Assembly: GCA_959347315.1 (NCBI GenBank)
Contig: OY365813.1
Coordinates: forward strand, 19,875,354 to 19,939,353
Length of the DNA: 64,000 nucleotides
Source: Bimastos eiseni
Taxonomy: Eukaryota; Annelida; Clitellata; Crassiclitellata; Lumbricidae
Reading direction: 5' to 3'
Position 1 is the first letter of the stretch; each line of letters begins with the position of its first letter. Of the stretch, positions 54,522 through 64,000 are shown in pieces. The notes under the pieces were generated by a model that saw nothing but the letters and a program-made list of their open reading frames with translations, had not been told where the DNA came from and ran no database searches. A program made the translations under genes and the position numbers.

Positions 54522-55115
54522 AGTCAGTCAGTCAGTCAGTCAGTCAGTCAGTCAGTCAGTCAGTCAGTCAGTCAGTCAGTCAGTCAGTCAGTCAGTCAGT
54601 CAGTCAGTCAGTCAGTCAGTCAGTCAGTCAGTCAGTCAGTCAGTCAGTCAGTCAGTCAGTCAGTCAGTCAGTCAGTCAGTCAGTCAGTCAGTCAGTCAGT
54701 CAGTCAGTCAGTCAGTCAGTCAGTCAGTCAGTCAGTCAGTCAGTCAGTCAGTCAGTCAGTCAGTCAGTCAGTCAGTCAGTCAGTCAGTCAGTCAGTCAGT
54801 CAGTCAGTCAGTCAGTCAGTCAGTCAGTCAGTCAGTCAGTCAGTCAGTCAGTCAGTCAGTCAGTCAGTCAGTCAGTCAGTCAGTCAGTCAGTCAGTCAGT
54901 CAGTCAGTCAGTCAGTCAGTCAGTCAGTCAGTCAGTCAGTCAGTCAGTCAGTCAGTCAGTCAGTCAGTCAGTCAGTCAGTCAGTCAGTCAGTCAGTCAGT
55001 CAGTCAGTCAGTCAGTCAGTCAGTCAGTCAGTCAGTCAGTCAGTCAGTCAGTCAGTCAGTCAGTCAGTCAGTCAGTCAGTCAGTCAGTCAGTCAGTCAGT
55101 CAGTCAGTCAGTCAG
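54522..55115. repeat. (AGTC)n tetranucleotide array, ~148 units
   Basis: About 594 bp of agtc with no interruption until 'gtcagaca' near 55116. It accounts for the Gln-Ser-Val-Ser open frames in several frames. Confidence 0.97.
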
Positions 55116-55419
55116 ACAGTCAGTCAGACAGTCAGTGTATTAATTTATCATAATTGTATATTTGCATGTGAGCGTATACGTATCCGTCCATCATCCATCA
55201 ATACATATATACATACATACAATATACAAACCCATTACACAAGTGTGTTTGTGTTTGTGTGTGTATGTCGGAGTCTCTCTACGTGCCATGTAGTCTAAAG
55301 ATATACCCAGAGCGGCAGATAACATGAAGATAAGGCGTCCAAAAATAGACGAGGAACAAATCAGTTTAGCTCTCTGATAGCGACATTTTGTTATTTCACG
55401 TCTATTGCTAGAAAGCTTA

Positions 55420-55560
55420 CATCCATCATGTATATATATATATATAAATTACATATATGTACGCATATTAATATATGTACGCATATTATATATATATATA
55501 AATTACATATATGTACGCATAATAATATATATATATACATAAGTATATTCATATGAACAT
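55420..55560. repeat. (TA)n and tatgtacgcata repeats
   Basis: Short (ta)n runs alternating with 'aattacatatatgtacgcat', which occurs twice. Confidence 0.8.
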
Positions 55561-56639
55561 ACACTTCAATAAAATCATCATACATGTATATACGGGTGCA
55601 TATATATACTGTAATTATACACAAGTGTATAAATGTACAGATGTAATTATGTATATATTTCATGCATGGGTGTTTCCTCGAGTTACTATGGAAACGAGAT
55701 TAAATTGGTTCGGTTTCATATCAACATTCCAACGCTTTCTTGTCGTTTTCCGCAACCTTAACTAGAAGAAAACCGCATTGGGGTGTGTAAGATTCTAAAA
55801 TTACCCAACGGCGCATCGTTGTTCGTGCAGCAGACAGATTCAAACAAAGCACAGGTGGTTTCACTGCTTCGTATCCAACCCAATGCAGCATAGTATTTCC
55901 TTCGGACTGCAACGAATTAACGTTTGATGTAGAAACGAGAAGTTTAAGTAAATATTTTCATTCGACAAAAATTCACACGTATCCACACTCAGAGGCCCAT
56001 GCAGCATGCAAGTGTGTACGTATATCTGGTTGTGCATAACGTCGTATATCTGTGTGTGTGTGTGTGTGTGTGTGTATGTCGTATGCTACGTGTTTATGCT
56101 TGTGTATATATGTATATATATACATATATATATATATGTGAGTATATATGGTACAACACTATGATCCTGATACTGTATACTATATATATATCGGCCTCGC
56201 ATCATACGCGTGTGTGTCCAGGGCGAGGGGTTAAAAATGTGTCCAAAAATTAGACCGACTGAGGACCTGAAGGCCGATTATAACATTCGGACCGGACATC
56301 GCCTCATCATCCCAAACCCCACCCCAATCTTTAAACCCTGGATGAGCCAGCCCTGGTCGGCATACAGAGGCAATTAAACGTCAATAGCTTTATCGCTTCT
56401 ACTAAGTCTTTATCTGTTTCTGCCTGCATTCTGTATAAGATTATCGTTAGCGGGACCTTTGAAGTGCTTTGATTGGACAAAACTGGGTCAGGCATGGCTG
56501 ATTGGACAAAACTGGGTCAGATACGACCAATGGTTGACACGATCTCTGTGCAAAGCGCAGCGTTCCTATTGAATAACTGGAGACATGCACGGACTTGCGT
56601 CATAATGGGATCATGATTCATGTGAGCTATGCGAACTGT

Positions 56640-56825
56640 TTAAGTCTAGCACGGTGGCGTAGCGGTGAGCGTGCTCGACTGCGAAACGAGAGGCCTGAGT
56701 TCTGATCCCCACTGAGGTACATAGGTTTGTTTCAGATATCTGCCCCACCTGCACCCCGTAGCTGAGTAGCCCACTCAGTTGTGACGAGTACCCTGTCGGT
56801 GGGAGGTTGAGACCGCGAGGAAGAG
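56640..56825 (+). mobile_element. tRNA-derived SINE (family B-like head)
   Basis: A-box-like 'ggtggcgtagcggtgagcg', B-box-like 'tgagttctgatcccc' at about 56695. Then come 'ctgccccacctgcaccccgt' and 'ggtgggaggttgagaccgc', similar in order to 48450-48590. Confidence 0.65.
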
Positions 56826-56924
56826 GAGCCTATTTTCGACAGTTTAGAGGGCGGTTGAAGGTGGATTGGTTGCATAGTTGGAGTGAAAGACCTGAGGAGA
56901 AATAGCAAGACGTTCTTCTAAAAA

Positions 56925-57440
56925 ATTTAACCAATTGTGATAACTGTTGAAGTCTCTTGTGATAACAGTCAATCTCCTGTGATAAATGATAACTGTCGGT
57001 CTCTTGCGATAACAGTTGATCAATTGCGATAGCAGTAAATCTCTTGTGATAACAGTTATTCTTTTGCGATAACATCATAACAGTTAGTCTCTTGTGATAA
57101 CATCCAGTATCTTGCGATAACAGTTAATCAATTGCTATAAAGTTAATCAATTGTGACAACAGTTAATCTCTTGTGATAATAATGACTCAATTGTGATAAC
57201 AGTTAATCTTTTGTGATAACAGTTAATTCATTGCGATAACAATTAACTTCCGTTGGCAAAAGTTAATCTTATGCGATAGTAGTTGATTCCTTGTGATAAC
57301 AATTAATCCAATGTACTAACAGTTAATCTATGTTGCTAATAGCTGTTAATCTCATGTGATACAGGTTAATATCCTGTCATAACAGCGAGTCTTTTGCGAC
57401 ATTGGTTAATCTCTGTTGATGACAGTTCATCTCTTGTTAT
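56925..57440. repeat. ~20-bp minisatellite
   Basis: About 24 units related to 'cttgtgataacagttaatct', with increasing divergence to the right. Confidence 0.9.
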
Positions 57441-58146
57441 TAATGTAACTACAGCGCTAGTTCAATCATCAATAACTGTTAAGAGCAGCGAACCAATTCT
57501 TTCTATTCCTGTTTTGCTAAGTCTGTCGGGAGTTTTATCATCGGTCGGTCCGAGGTTTCATCCTAAGCAAGTTTAGGCCTGTCGTAGGTCAATCATAGGC
57601 CCGTTGTAGGCCTGTCTGTAGTCTAATCGTAGGCTTGTTTTTGACCAGCTTAGTCGTCCGCCTCAAAAAGCATACATGTAGCCTGTACAGTGTATACACG
57701 CTGAGGGTTTAATGGATTAATCAGCAGTTCATCATCTAACGCTGTTTTGAATTATAAATGTGTGTGTGTACGTGTGTACTTGTGTGCATGTGTGTAGGCC
57801 TACTTATTGTGTGTTCTAATGTTTCATTTCGAATGCGTTATGACGCACCGCCACGACACACCGCACGACATCATCACACACACATACATATATGTATACA
57901 CACAATTACATACACACACATATACGTCTATATACACACACGCACGCTCGCGCGCATGCGCACGCCAAATATGTCGTTAAATCGAAATAGGATGTAAGTG
58001 GAGGATCCTTGGAAGCTACGCAAGGGCTTGTTGGCATTTACCAATAAGATCGCATCCAAGTTCATTGGATACTAGCGACAAGGCTCTACGCATACCTTAG
58101 GTAGATGTGTATATAGTATTTGTCATTCCTATGCATAAAACATACA

Positions 58147-58450
58147 CAGGGGCGTCTACAGCATAGAAACGTTGGAGCAAATGCTACATCTAAGAAATAG
58201 GGGGCGGAGATCTTATTGAGAAATAAGGGGAAGTTAATTATTTTTTAAATAATAATCTTAAAATTAGAACTCGTTTTTTATAGGCAGAAGAGCCATTCTG
58301 CTCAACTCTGCATTGCCAATGTGCGCGCCATTAACTTGGTTCAATCTATTATTCATCCTTGAATAATACTAGTTCGTCTGTCAGTCAAAATAGGGGGGTG
58401 GGTGGGTGAGGTTGCTCCAATGACTTAAGGAGGGGACATAGATGCCTCTG
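58147..58450. mobile_element. hAT-type MITE, 304 bp, perfect 8-bp TSD
   Basis: Ends 'caggggcgtcta' at the left and, in reverse complement, 'cagaggcatcta' at the right. A second inverted block 'ttggagcaa' lies inside both ends. Flanked by the identical 8-mer aacataca at 58139-58146 and 58451-58458. No coding capacity. Confidence 0.88.
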
Positions 58451-58664
58451 AACATACATGAGTGTGTTTTATGTGTGTGTGTACGAAAATGGCACATTTC
58501 TGCACTTATCTTCTTAGGTATACATAATCTCGCATACATAGTTCTAGATATACGCCACAAGAATATCTGAAAAGTAAATCAGAAATACGTTAGCACACAT
58601 AAGGCCATATCAGAAATATAGGACATGAATAATAGTACACTATAATGCACCTATACAAGTACAC

Positions 58665-58815
58665 ACAATGACATATATATATATATATATATATATCATT
58701 GTATATATATATATACATATCATATATGTATACTTATCATACATATATATGTGAATATGTGTATATATGAAGTACACGAATAGCATATATATATATATAT
58801 ATAATATATATTTTA
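58665..58815. repeat. (TA)n tracts
   Basis: (ta)n runs with 'catatatgta' interruptions. Confidence 0.85.
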
Positions 58816-58969
58816 TGATCAAATCGTTTATGTTCGTTGAAAAGTAGTTGTTCTATACTTAACTAGCTACTTATATATACATCGAAATACCGATCAGATA
58901 AACAAGCTCAGTCGGTTCTTTTCCTCAGAAGTTCCGTATCCTATGTTATAGCAGGGCGGCCCGAGAGAG

Positions 58970-58976
58970 AAGACAC

Positions 58977-59009
<33 letters not shown>

Positions 59010-59040
59010 GAGAGAGACAGACAGACGTACAGACAGACAT
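58970..59040. repeat. (GACA)n microsatellite
   Basis: 'cagacagacagacagacag' run with a short gaga part. Confidence 0.9.
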
Positions 59041-59454
59041 ACGGACATATACAGACACAGGCAGAGACATAGTGGTATTCAAACACCGGAGTACCTCCCC
59101 TCCTCTAACCCACCCAGCCTAGGCCTCTACGTATCCCTCCCCTCAACCCACCCACCCACCCACCAGCGGCCTCTTCGGTCTAGGCGTCTCCTGCTCCCCC
59201 TGTTGGCTGAATCGGTCTGCGGGCATGGGCCCATGTCGGCCACCGCGACGCTGCGGAGTCATGGGTCTGGTATGCCAAATCAGCCACCACCAGAGAGGGA
59301 GATAAAGACAGAGACAGAGCGATACAGAGGGAGAGAGAGACACAGAGAGGGAGACAGAAGGCGCCTCGAGAGAGAGACGAAAAGAAAGGTTGGAGGAGAG
59401 ATTTCGGAAAAAAACCACGCAGACCCTCTTATTCACGCAAATACTCATATGTCA

Positions 59455-59740
59455 GACCCGTATATATATATATATCGATATATAATTACGTACATATACT
59501 TGTATATGTACGTATGTATGCATATATATATTATATGTATATGTGTATATACATATATGCTGGTGTGTCATATACGTGAGTAAAATTTTCATATACTTAT
59601 ATATGCATATATATATACACATGTGTTTGCTATGCTTGCGTACATATATATATATATATATTTATTAACTATATATATATATATATATATTATCTGAAAA
59701 CATATACGCATATATATAAATATATATATATATATTCACA
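59455..59740. repeat. (TA)n-rich region
   Basis: At least five (ta)n runs within 280 bp. Confidence 0.85.
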
Positions 59741-60099
59741 CCTTTATGAAGTGTTTGTTTGTGTAAACATAGGTGCATACAGTATTACGCACCTATCAAT
59801 ATACGCCACGTATACGGCAGGTATATCATCGTCGTCGTCGTCATCATCATCATCATCAGTTCCTGACGCCAGCCATTACGCAGCGATGGGTACGAAGTAG
59901 TGACCTCCATTGTCCTGGATAGCAATTCGTTTGACTAATGGATCTAGAACTACTCCTGTCCTACTGAGATTACTTTTAGGCAAACTAAAATCCTAAATAT
60001 TAGTCCTATAGTAATTTACCAAACTGCTGAGATAATGTTTAAGCATCACAACAATCCACTTCTCTGATTATTTCGTCGACTCATCTGAAGTAGGTCAAT

Positions 60100-60215
60100 T
60101 TTTACCCAAACAAGTCTAGAAAGTTTTCAATCAGACACACTGGACCCATGATCTGGAATACCTTGCCATCTATCCTTCGTTCACAACCTCGTATATATGC
60201 ATCTAAAAAGTTTTA
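60100..60215 (+). mobile_element. LINE ORF2 C-terminal fragment
   Basis: In frame it gives RKFSIRHTGPMIWNTLPSIL and a stop shortly after ASKKF. This is the same 'F...GP..WN.LP..LR' signature as at 46112-46369 but from a different element. The ~450 bp to the right may be its 3' UTR. Confidence 0.6.
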
Positions 60216-61234
60216 AGTGATTTAAGTGGATTTAAGTGATTTTTTAATTAATGACTCCTTATCTAATAATGTTTACAACATTTCCTCCTTACTTACCTAG
60301 TCTCTATCTTTCATTTTCTAATAGTCTCTTGCAATTTGTTTTTTAGTTAACTAGTTAAGTCTCAAACTAAGTTGCATTTTGCATAACTTTCAACCAACCA
60401 CCTGTGTACGGAATTTTCTCATTTAAGGGTGACTTAAAGGTTTCTTTTTTCTTGCTTCCCTTGCAATTGTGAAATATGTTGTCTTTATTTTTATAATTTG
60501 TCTATGGAAACAGTAAAGGTTATGGTTGTGGTTATTGTCCTCGGTCATTTGTCAAGTTCACAGCACCCCCTATTGGGTTAGTCCGAGTCATGCATGTCCT
60601 CAGCCATGCTATCTAGCAAACATGGCCTTGGGTCTGCCCTTGGTTTAGAAATTCTGTATATTATGATATATGATATAGGTAACATGCCATAATCTGCCTG
60701 TACATGCATATGCATACATATATCTGTAGATATTTCAATATTAAAGACAAGATAGTCAATATAAACGAGGACATAAAATCACTTGAACTAACAGCGAGAG
60801 GAGCAGTTTACTTGACAAATGACCGAGGACTAATGATGTCAATTAATCTCGGCCATCTCTGCAAATTGACTGGTGTCATGAACTGTGTGCGTGTGTGCGC
60901 GTGTGTGTTTCGTATGAATATGTATGAATATGTATTTGATCAAGTAAATGTGCGCAACTATGCTAATACACATTGTGCATACAAACATTTCGATGTGTGT
61001 TACTACATTCTAATAGAAAACAATTCCTTTGGATCATGGTTTGGTGCTATCAATTCGGAGAGCGTCTCGGATGCGTCAATCTGAAGTGGCGTTATATAAA
61101 TTCGAGATTACGGTAAAAGAACGTCTGGGAATGGATTTGTTCGCAGTCAAAGTAATATTATATCTTTCACTGCCCGTTGTTGTATGTCAGTATGATGCTT
61201 TGTTAGTAGCAGTTTGACGACACTATGTGTTAAC

Positions 61235-61300
61235 ATAGATCAATATTGTCGCCCTCTTCCTTTACCCAGGCATAGGACTGGCACTGTCAGAGTGCAAACA
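61235..61300 (-). repeat. Dispersed short repeat (family F), inverted
   Basis: 'attgtcgccctcttccttta' and 'cataggactggcactgtcag'. Confidence 0.55.
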
Positions 61301-61596
61301 GTTTTTTTTATTAGTTCGTGCCACTCAGAATTTTGCTTATGGAATCGTTAATTTTGAACCGATTACTAAGTTACCAATTGCCGTGTCGGTACAGCATAAT
61401 CGTCAACATTAAAAATTCCTCGTTATATTTTTTGTCTCTTTTCCACTAGAGCTCAAACGACAGTTCACGTACTTATTGTAATATGTAATGAAGTACTTTT
61501 ATTACGATGGTTTCTAAGGCAGAAGACATTAAAGACTGGATCAACAAAGCCTTATCAAACAAATCAGATCAATAATTCTGCAAGTTATAATATGTG

Positions 61597-61860
61597 TAAG
61601 TAATGTAATGTAATGTAATGTAATTGAGCATTTATTTAGCATAGCGCCCCTTCAAGATATCTAATCAAGGGTGCTCTCTGTGCTGGCCTAAATGATGTTA
61701 AATATCATAGTGAATGAGTTATATAAATCTGTTAGCAAAACTATGCACAGTAGGGATATTTAGAGTTATGGTCATCAGTGGTGGGCCCACGCACAAGCCT
61801 GGAACCAACCAACAGATTCCCGTCAACAGCTGATATGGATGTTAAGAGTATAATGGGCCA
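61597..61860 (-). mobile_element. LINE/SINE-like element, second copy
   Basis: Matches 29590-29815 along its length. In reverse complement it ends 'cttgaaggggcgctatg' and then a short (attac)n tail, seen as (gtaat)n at 61597-61623. This is the 3' end of a non-LTR element or SINE. Confidence 0.7.
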
Positions 61861-63551
61861 AGTTTAGCTGTCTCTATGTATGGATGTTTGTATGTATGGA
61901 TGTTTATATGTATGGATGTTTATATGTATGGATGTTTATATGTATGGATGTATGTATGTAGCATTGTAGGCATGAATGTTTGTCTGCATAGTATTGTCTG
62001 ATTAGTATCTTTGCAACTGTACCCGTGCACAACACAAATTACTAACAACAATAGTCCATTGTTTGCACTGGCTGCAGTATATTATTATGAAAAAAGCACC
62101 AGCACATTTACCGGAATATCAATTCGCACGTACAAAGTTCTTAAGTCTTATGTAGATTCTAAAAAGCTGAAGAAACTTTGAATGAAATGGAAGATTCACA
62201 ATTGTGATTTGCAGTAATTTGTGGTTTCAATAGTTTTGTAATCATATCTTCTATTGTTTACACCAATCACCTCTGTAACACGTAATCGTCGTAGACTTAA
62301 AACGAGACGAATCCCTCGGAATCCGTGGAACTACAATAATTATTATTACAATTTATGATAATCTAACCTACACTGGGACCTTCCATAGTGGCGTCACCAC
62401 AAAAGAGAAGGTATCAGTCGGTGGGGGCTACATAGCATAATCGCACTGGAAAACCACAAATTGAAGGAATGCTATGTCAGAAGCATTTAATACTAGTGGG
62501 AGAAGTCAATTTCCGAATTCTCCAAGAAATGCAGGTTTTGCTAGAAAGAAAATTATTTCAAATGCACAGACTGTAACAATTGTATATATATTATAACGTT
62601 GATCGCCTCCTAAAAAGGCTCCCGGTATAGTCTTAGTTCGATTCCAACTAGGAGTCTTATTCCCACTATGCCAGCCAGCTCAGTAATATCTTTATGGTTG
62701 GGCAAGTAATGTCATCGCATTATCCAGTATCACTGGACCTTATATATTATCGCTGGTCAAAAGTAGCTTCTAGTAATCATCACAGTTCGTGCAGTTTAGA
62801 TGTCATACCACATCGTATATGATCACGATTATAGATTCAGTCAATGTAGCTTAATTACATATCGACAATGTCTTTATGACAATAATTTACCAGGAAATCG
62901 TGTCATCATTCGAAGGCAAGTCAATTTTGCAGTATACATATTTATACATATATACACAAAAGCATTTGATTCATGAAACTGTTTCTGTATCCATCTTGTA
63001 AAGGATACAGTCGTTACTTCTAAGACTTCAGGAATCAAGGATCTGAACAGTTTCAAAGAAATCTGTCATTTGAAACAAACGTAGCTGAGAAGAGAACTGC
63101 GAGGGAGGAAAATGAACCATTTATCCATGGGGACATTGGGCCCCTGGTAACCCACGACGATTTCGGCCCCGGTAGTGTCACAGATTAAGGTAATCGTTTC
63201 GAGTAGAAGTCTTCTTTGCTGTGCCGTGTGAGGGGTCGTGGGCTTGTGGCCGCCGTGACTTAGGTCCCGTCTGTGAAACAGTTTTTGGTAATCGTGACAG
63301 CTGCTAATGTTTGCGGCATTGTGAGTTTGCTATCACTGACCGAACGGCCACTCTCAATTTCGTACTGAAACATGCTCTATCCTCAGTGTTTTCTGCAGTG
63401 TTGGAACATGAGGGATGTTGGTGTCGAACTTGTTTCTTCAGCTCTGGGCTCCATAGTGTTATTCAATATTCCACAGCCATCACCCCCATGTCGCTGTAGG
63501 TACTAGCGCTAACGCTCGACCTCTTCTCTGGTATCATCGGTAGTTTCCTGG
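61861..63551. other. 3' flank / 3' UTR side of the NHL gene
   Basis: Follows the minus-strand stop at 63552. It holds a 'tatggatgttta' short repeat (61875-61960) and otherwise unique AT-rich sequence. A minus-strand ATTAAA at about 62485 is a possible but unproven polyadenylation signal. Confidence 0.35.
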
Positions 63552-64000
63552 CTAACAGCTCCTCTTGTACTGAAATACCTTAACCGTTCTTTCCTCATCA
63601 GCCACTAGTATGTGTCCCTTTCCGTCCGTTGCAATTGCTCCAGGATTCCCGCTGAGTCCACATCCCCGGGAGAGCAACGTCCGAACGAACTGCCCCTTCG
63701 AGTCGAGCATGGCTACCTTCCCGTTGTAGAGGTCGGCGACGAAGATCATTCCATCTTGATCGACGCAGACGGAACTGGGAAAGAACTGGCGTTCTCCATC
63801 GACCGTCGGAGGGCAGAACCTCCACATGAGCAGGCCCTCAACGGACACTCCCATCACCGATTGATCGTAATCGTCTCCGACTATGACCTCTCGACTGACG
63901 GAGTTATAGGCGACGCTGAACGGGTGCTTGAACGACGCCCTACTTGCGCCGGAAGAGGGAACAGTCGACAAGTTCCGGTCTGGCGGAATGGTCCTCGTCT
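63552..64000 (-). CDS. NHL-repeat protein, C-terminal exon (partial)
   Basis: The open frame enters from the right window edge and ends at 63552 after FQYKRSC. About 149 residues hold at least three NHL-type beta-propeller blades: FKHPFSVAYNSVSREVIVGD, then PSSVCVDQDGMIFVADLYNG and GAIATDGKGHILVADEERTV. NHL propellers at the C-terminus occur in TRIM-NHL E3 ligases and related proteins, where they bind RNA or protein. The N-terminus, which would tell whether RING and B-box domains are present, is outside the window. The ending 'V.VF.Y' is typical for the last blade. No intron is visible. Confidence 0.85.
   Translation of the reverse strand, partial: TRTIPPDRNLSTVPSSGASRASFKHPFSVAYNSVSREVIVGDDYDQSVMGVSVEGLLMWRFCPPTVDGERQFFPSSVCVDQDGMIFVADLYNGKVAMLDSKGQFVRTLLSRGCGLSGNPGAIATDGKGHILVADEERTVKVFQYKRSC

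Noticed and set aside
54507..55298. 263-residue Gln-Ser-Val-Ser protein
   Set aside because: A pure (AGTC)n tetranucleotide array is open in all plus-strand frames. There is no flanking domain or splice context.

Overview
The window is eukaryotic, AT-rich animal DNA, most likely from a marine invertebrate. Evidence: GT-AG introns, tRNA-derived SINEs, LINE tails, hAT-type MITEs, abundant tri- and tetranucleotide satellites, and two animal-type genes. I cannot name the phylum from sequence alone.

Layout. (1) 1117-29169, minus strand: one large gene split into 28 exons that I placed one by one through reading-frame phase and protein similarity. It encodes a Munc13-4/BAIAP3-type protein (C2A, MUN domain, C2B; about 1,366 residues), a family that primes vesicles for SNARE-driven exocytosis. 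All 28 splice phases agree and the summed length is a whole number of codons. Many exons are shorter than 60 codons. At the usual calcium-ligand positions both C2 domains carry other residues. The introns are filled with minisatellites, SINE/LINE fragments and microsatellites; intron 1 is about 9.5 kb. (2) 29170-34950: 5' flank or upstream introns of that gene, with SINEs, AT tracts, a GC-richer patch and two candidate untranslated exons. (3) 35060-42721: a head-to-tail cluster of five copies, all on the plus strand, of a non-LTR-type retrotransposon. It has a reverse transcriptase, a Cys/His zinc motif and a PD-x15-D restriction-like endonuclease. Each copy is embedded in, and separated from the next by, an (AAT)n microsatellite; one spacer is 130 uninterrupted AAT units. 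Copies are full-length-like but mutated (A, C), 5'-truncated with an open frame (B), or mere 3' tails (0, D). (4) 42722-63550: a gene desert with hAT MITEs, SINEs, LINE remnants, a long hairpin, a 158-bp tandem duplication, a ~600-bp (AGTC)n array and a ~20-bp minisatellite. (5) 63552-64000, minus strand: the C-terminal exon of an NHL-repeat beta-propeller protein (TRIM-NHL-like) that continues past the window.

The two genes show no evident functional link. The most unusual items are the retrotransposon cluster living in AAT repeats, a perfect 17-bp hairpin in copy A that looks like a template-switch mutation inside the endonuclease motif, and the Munc13-4-like gene with apparently calcium-blind C2 domains.
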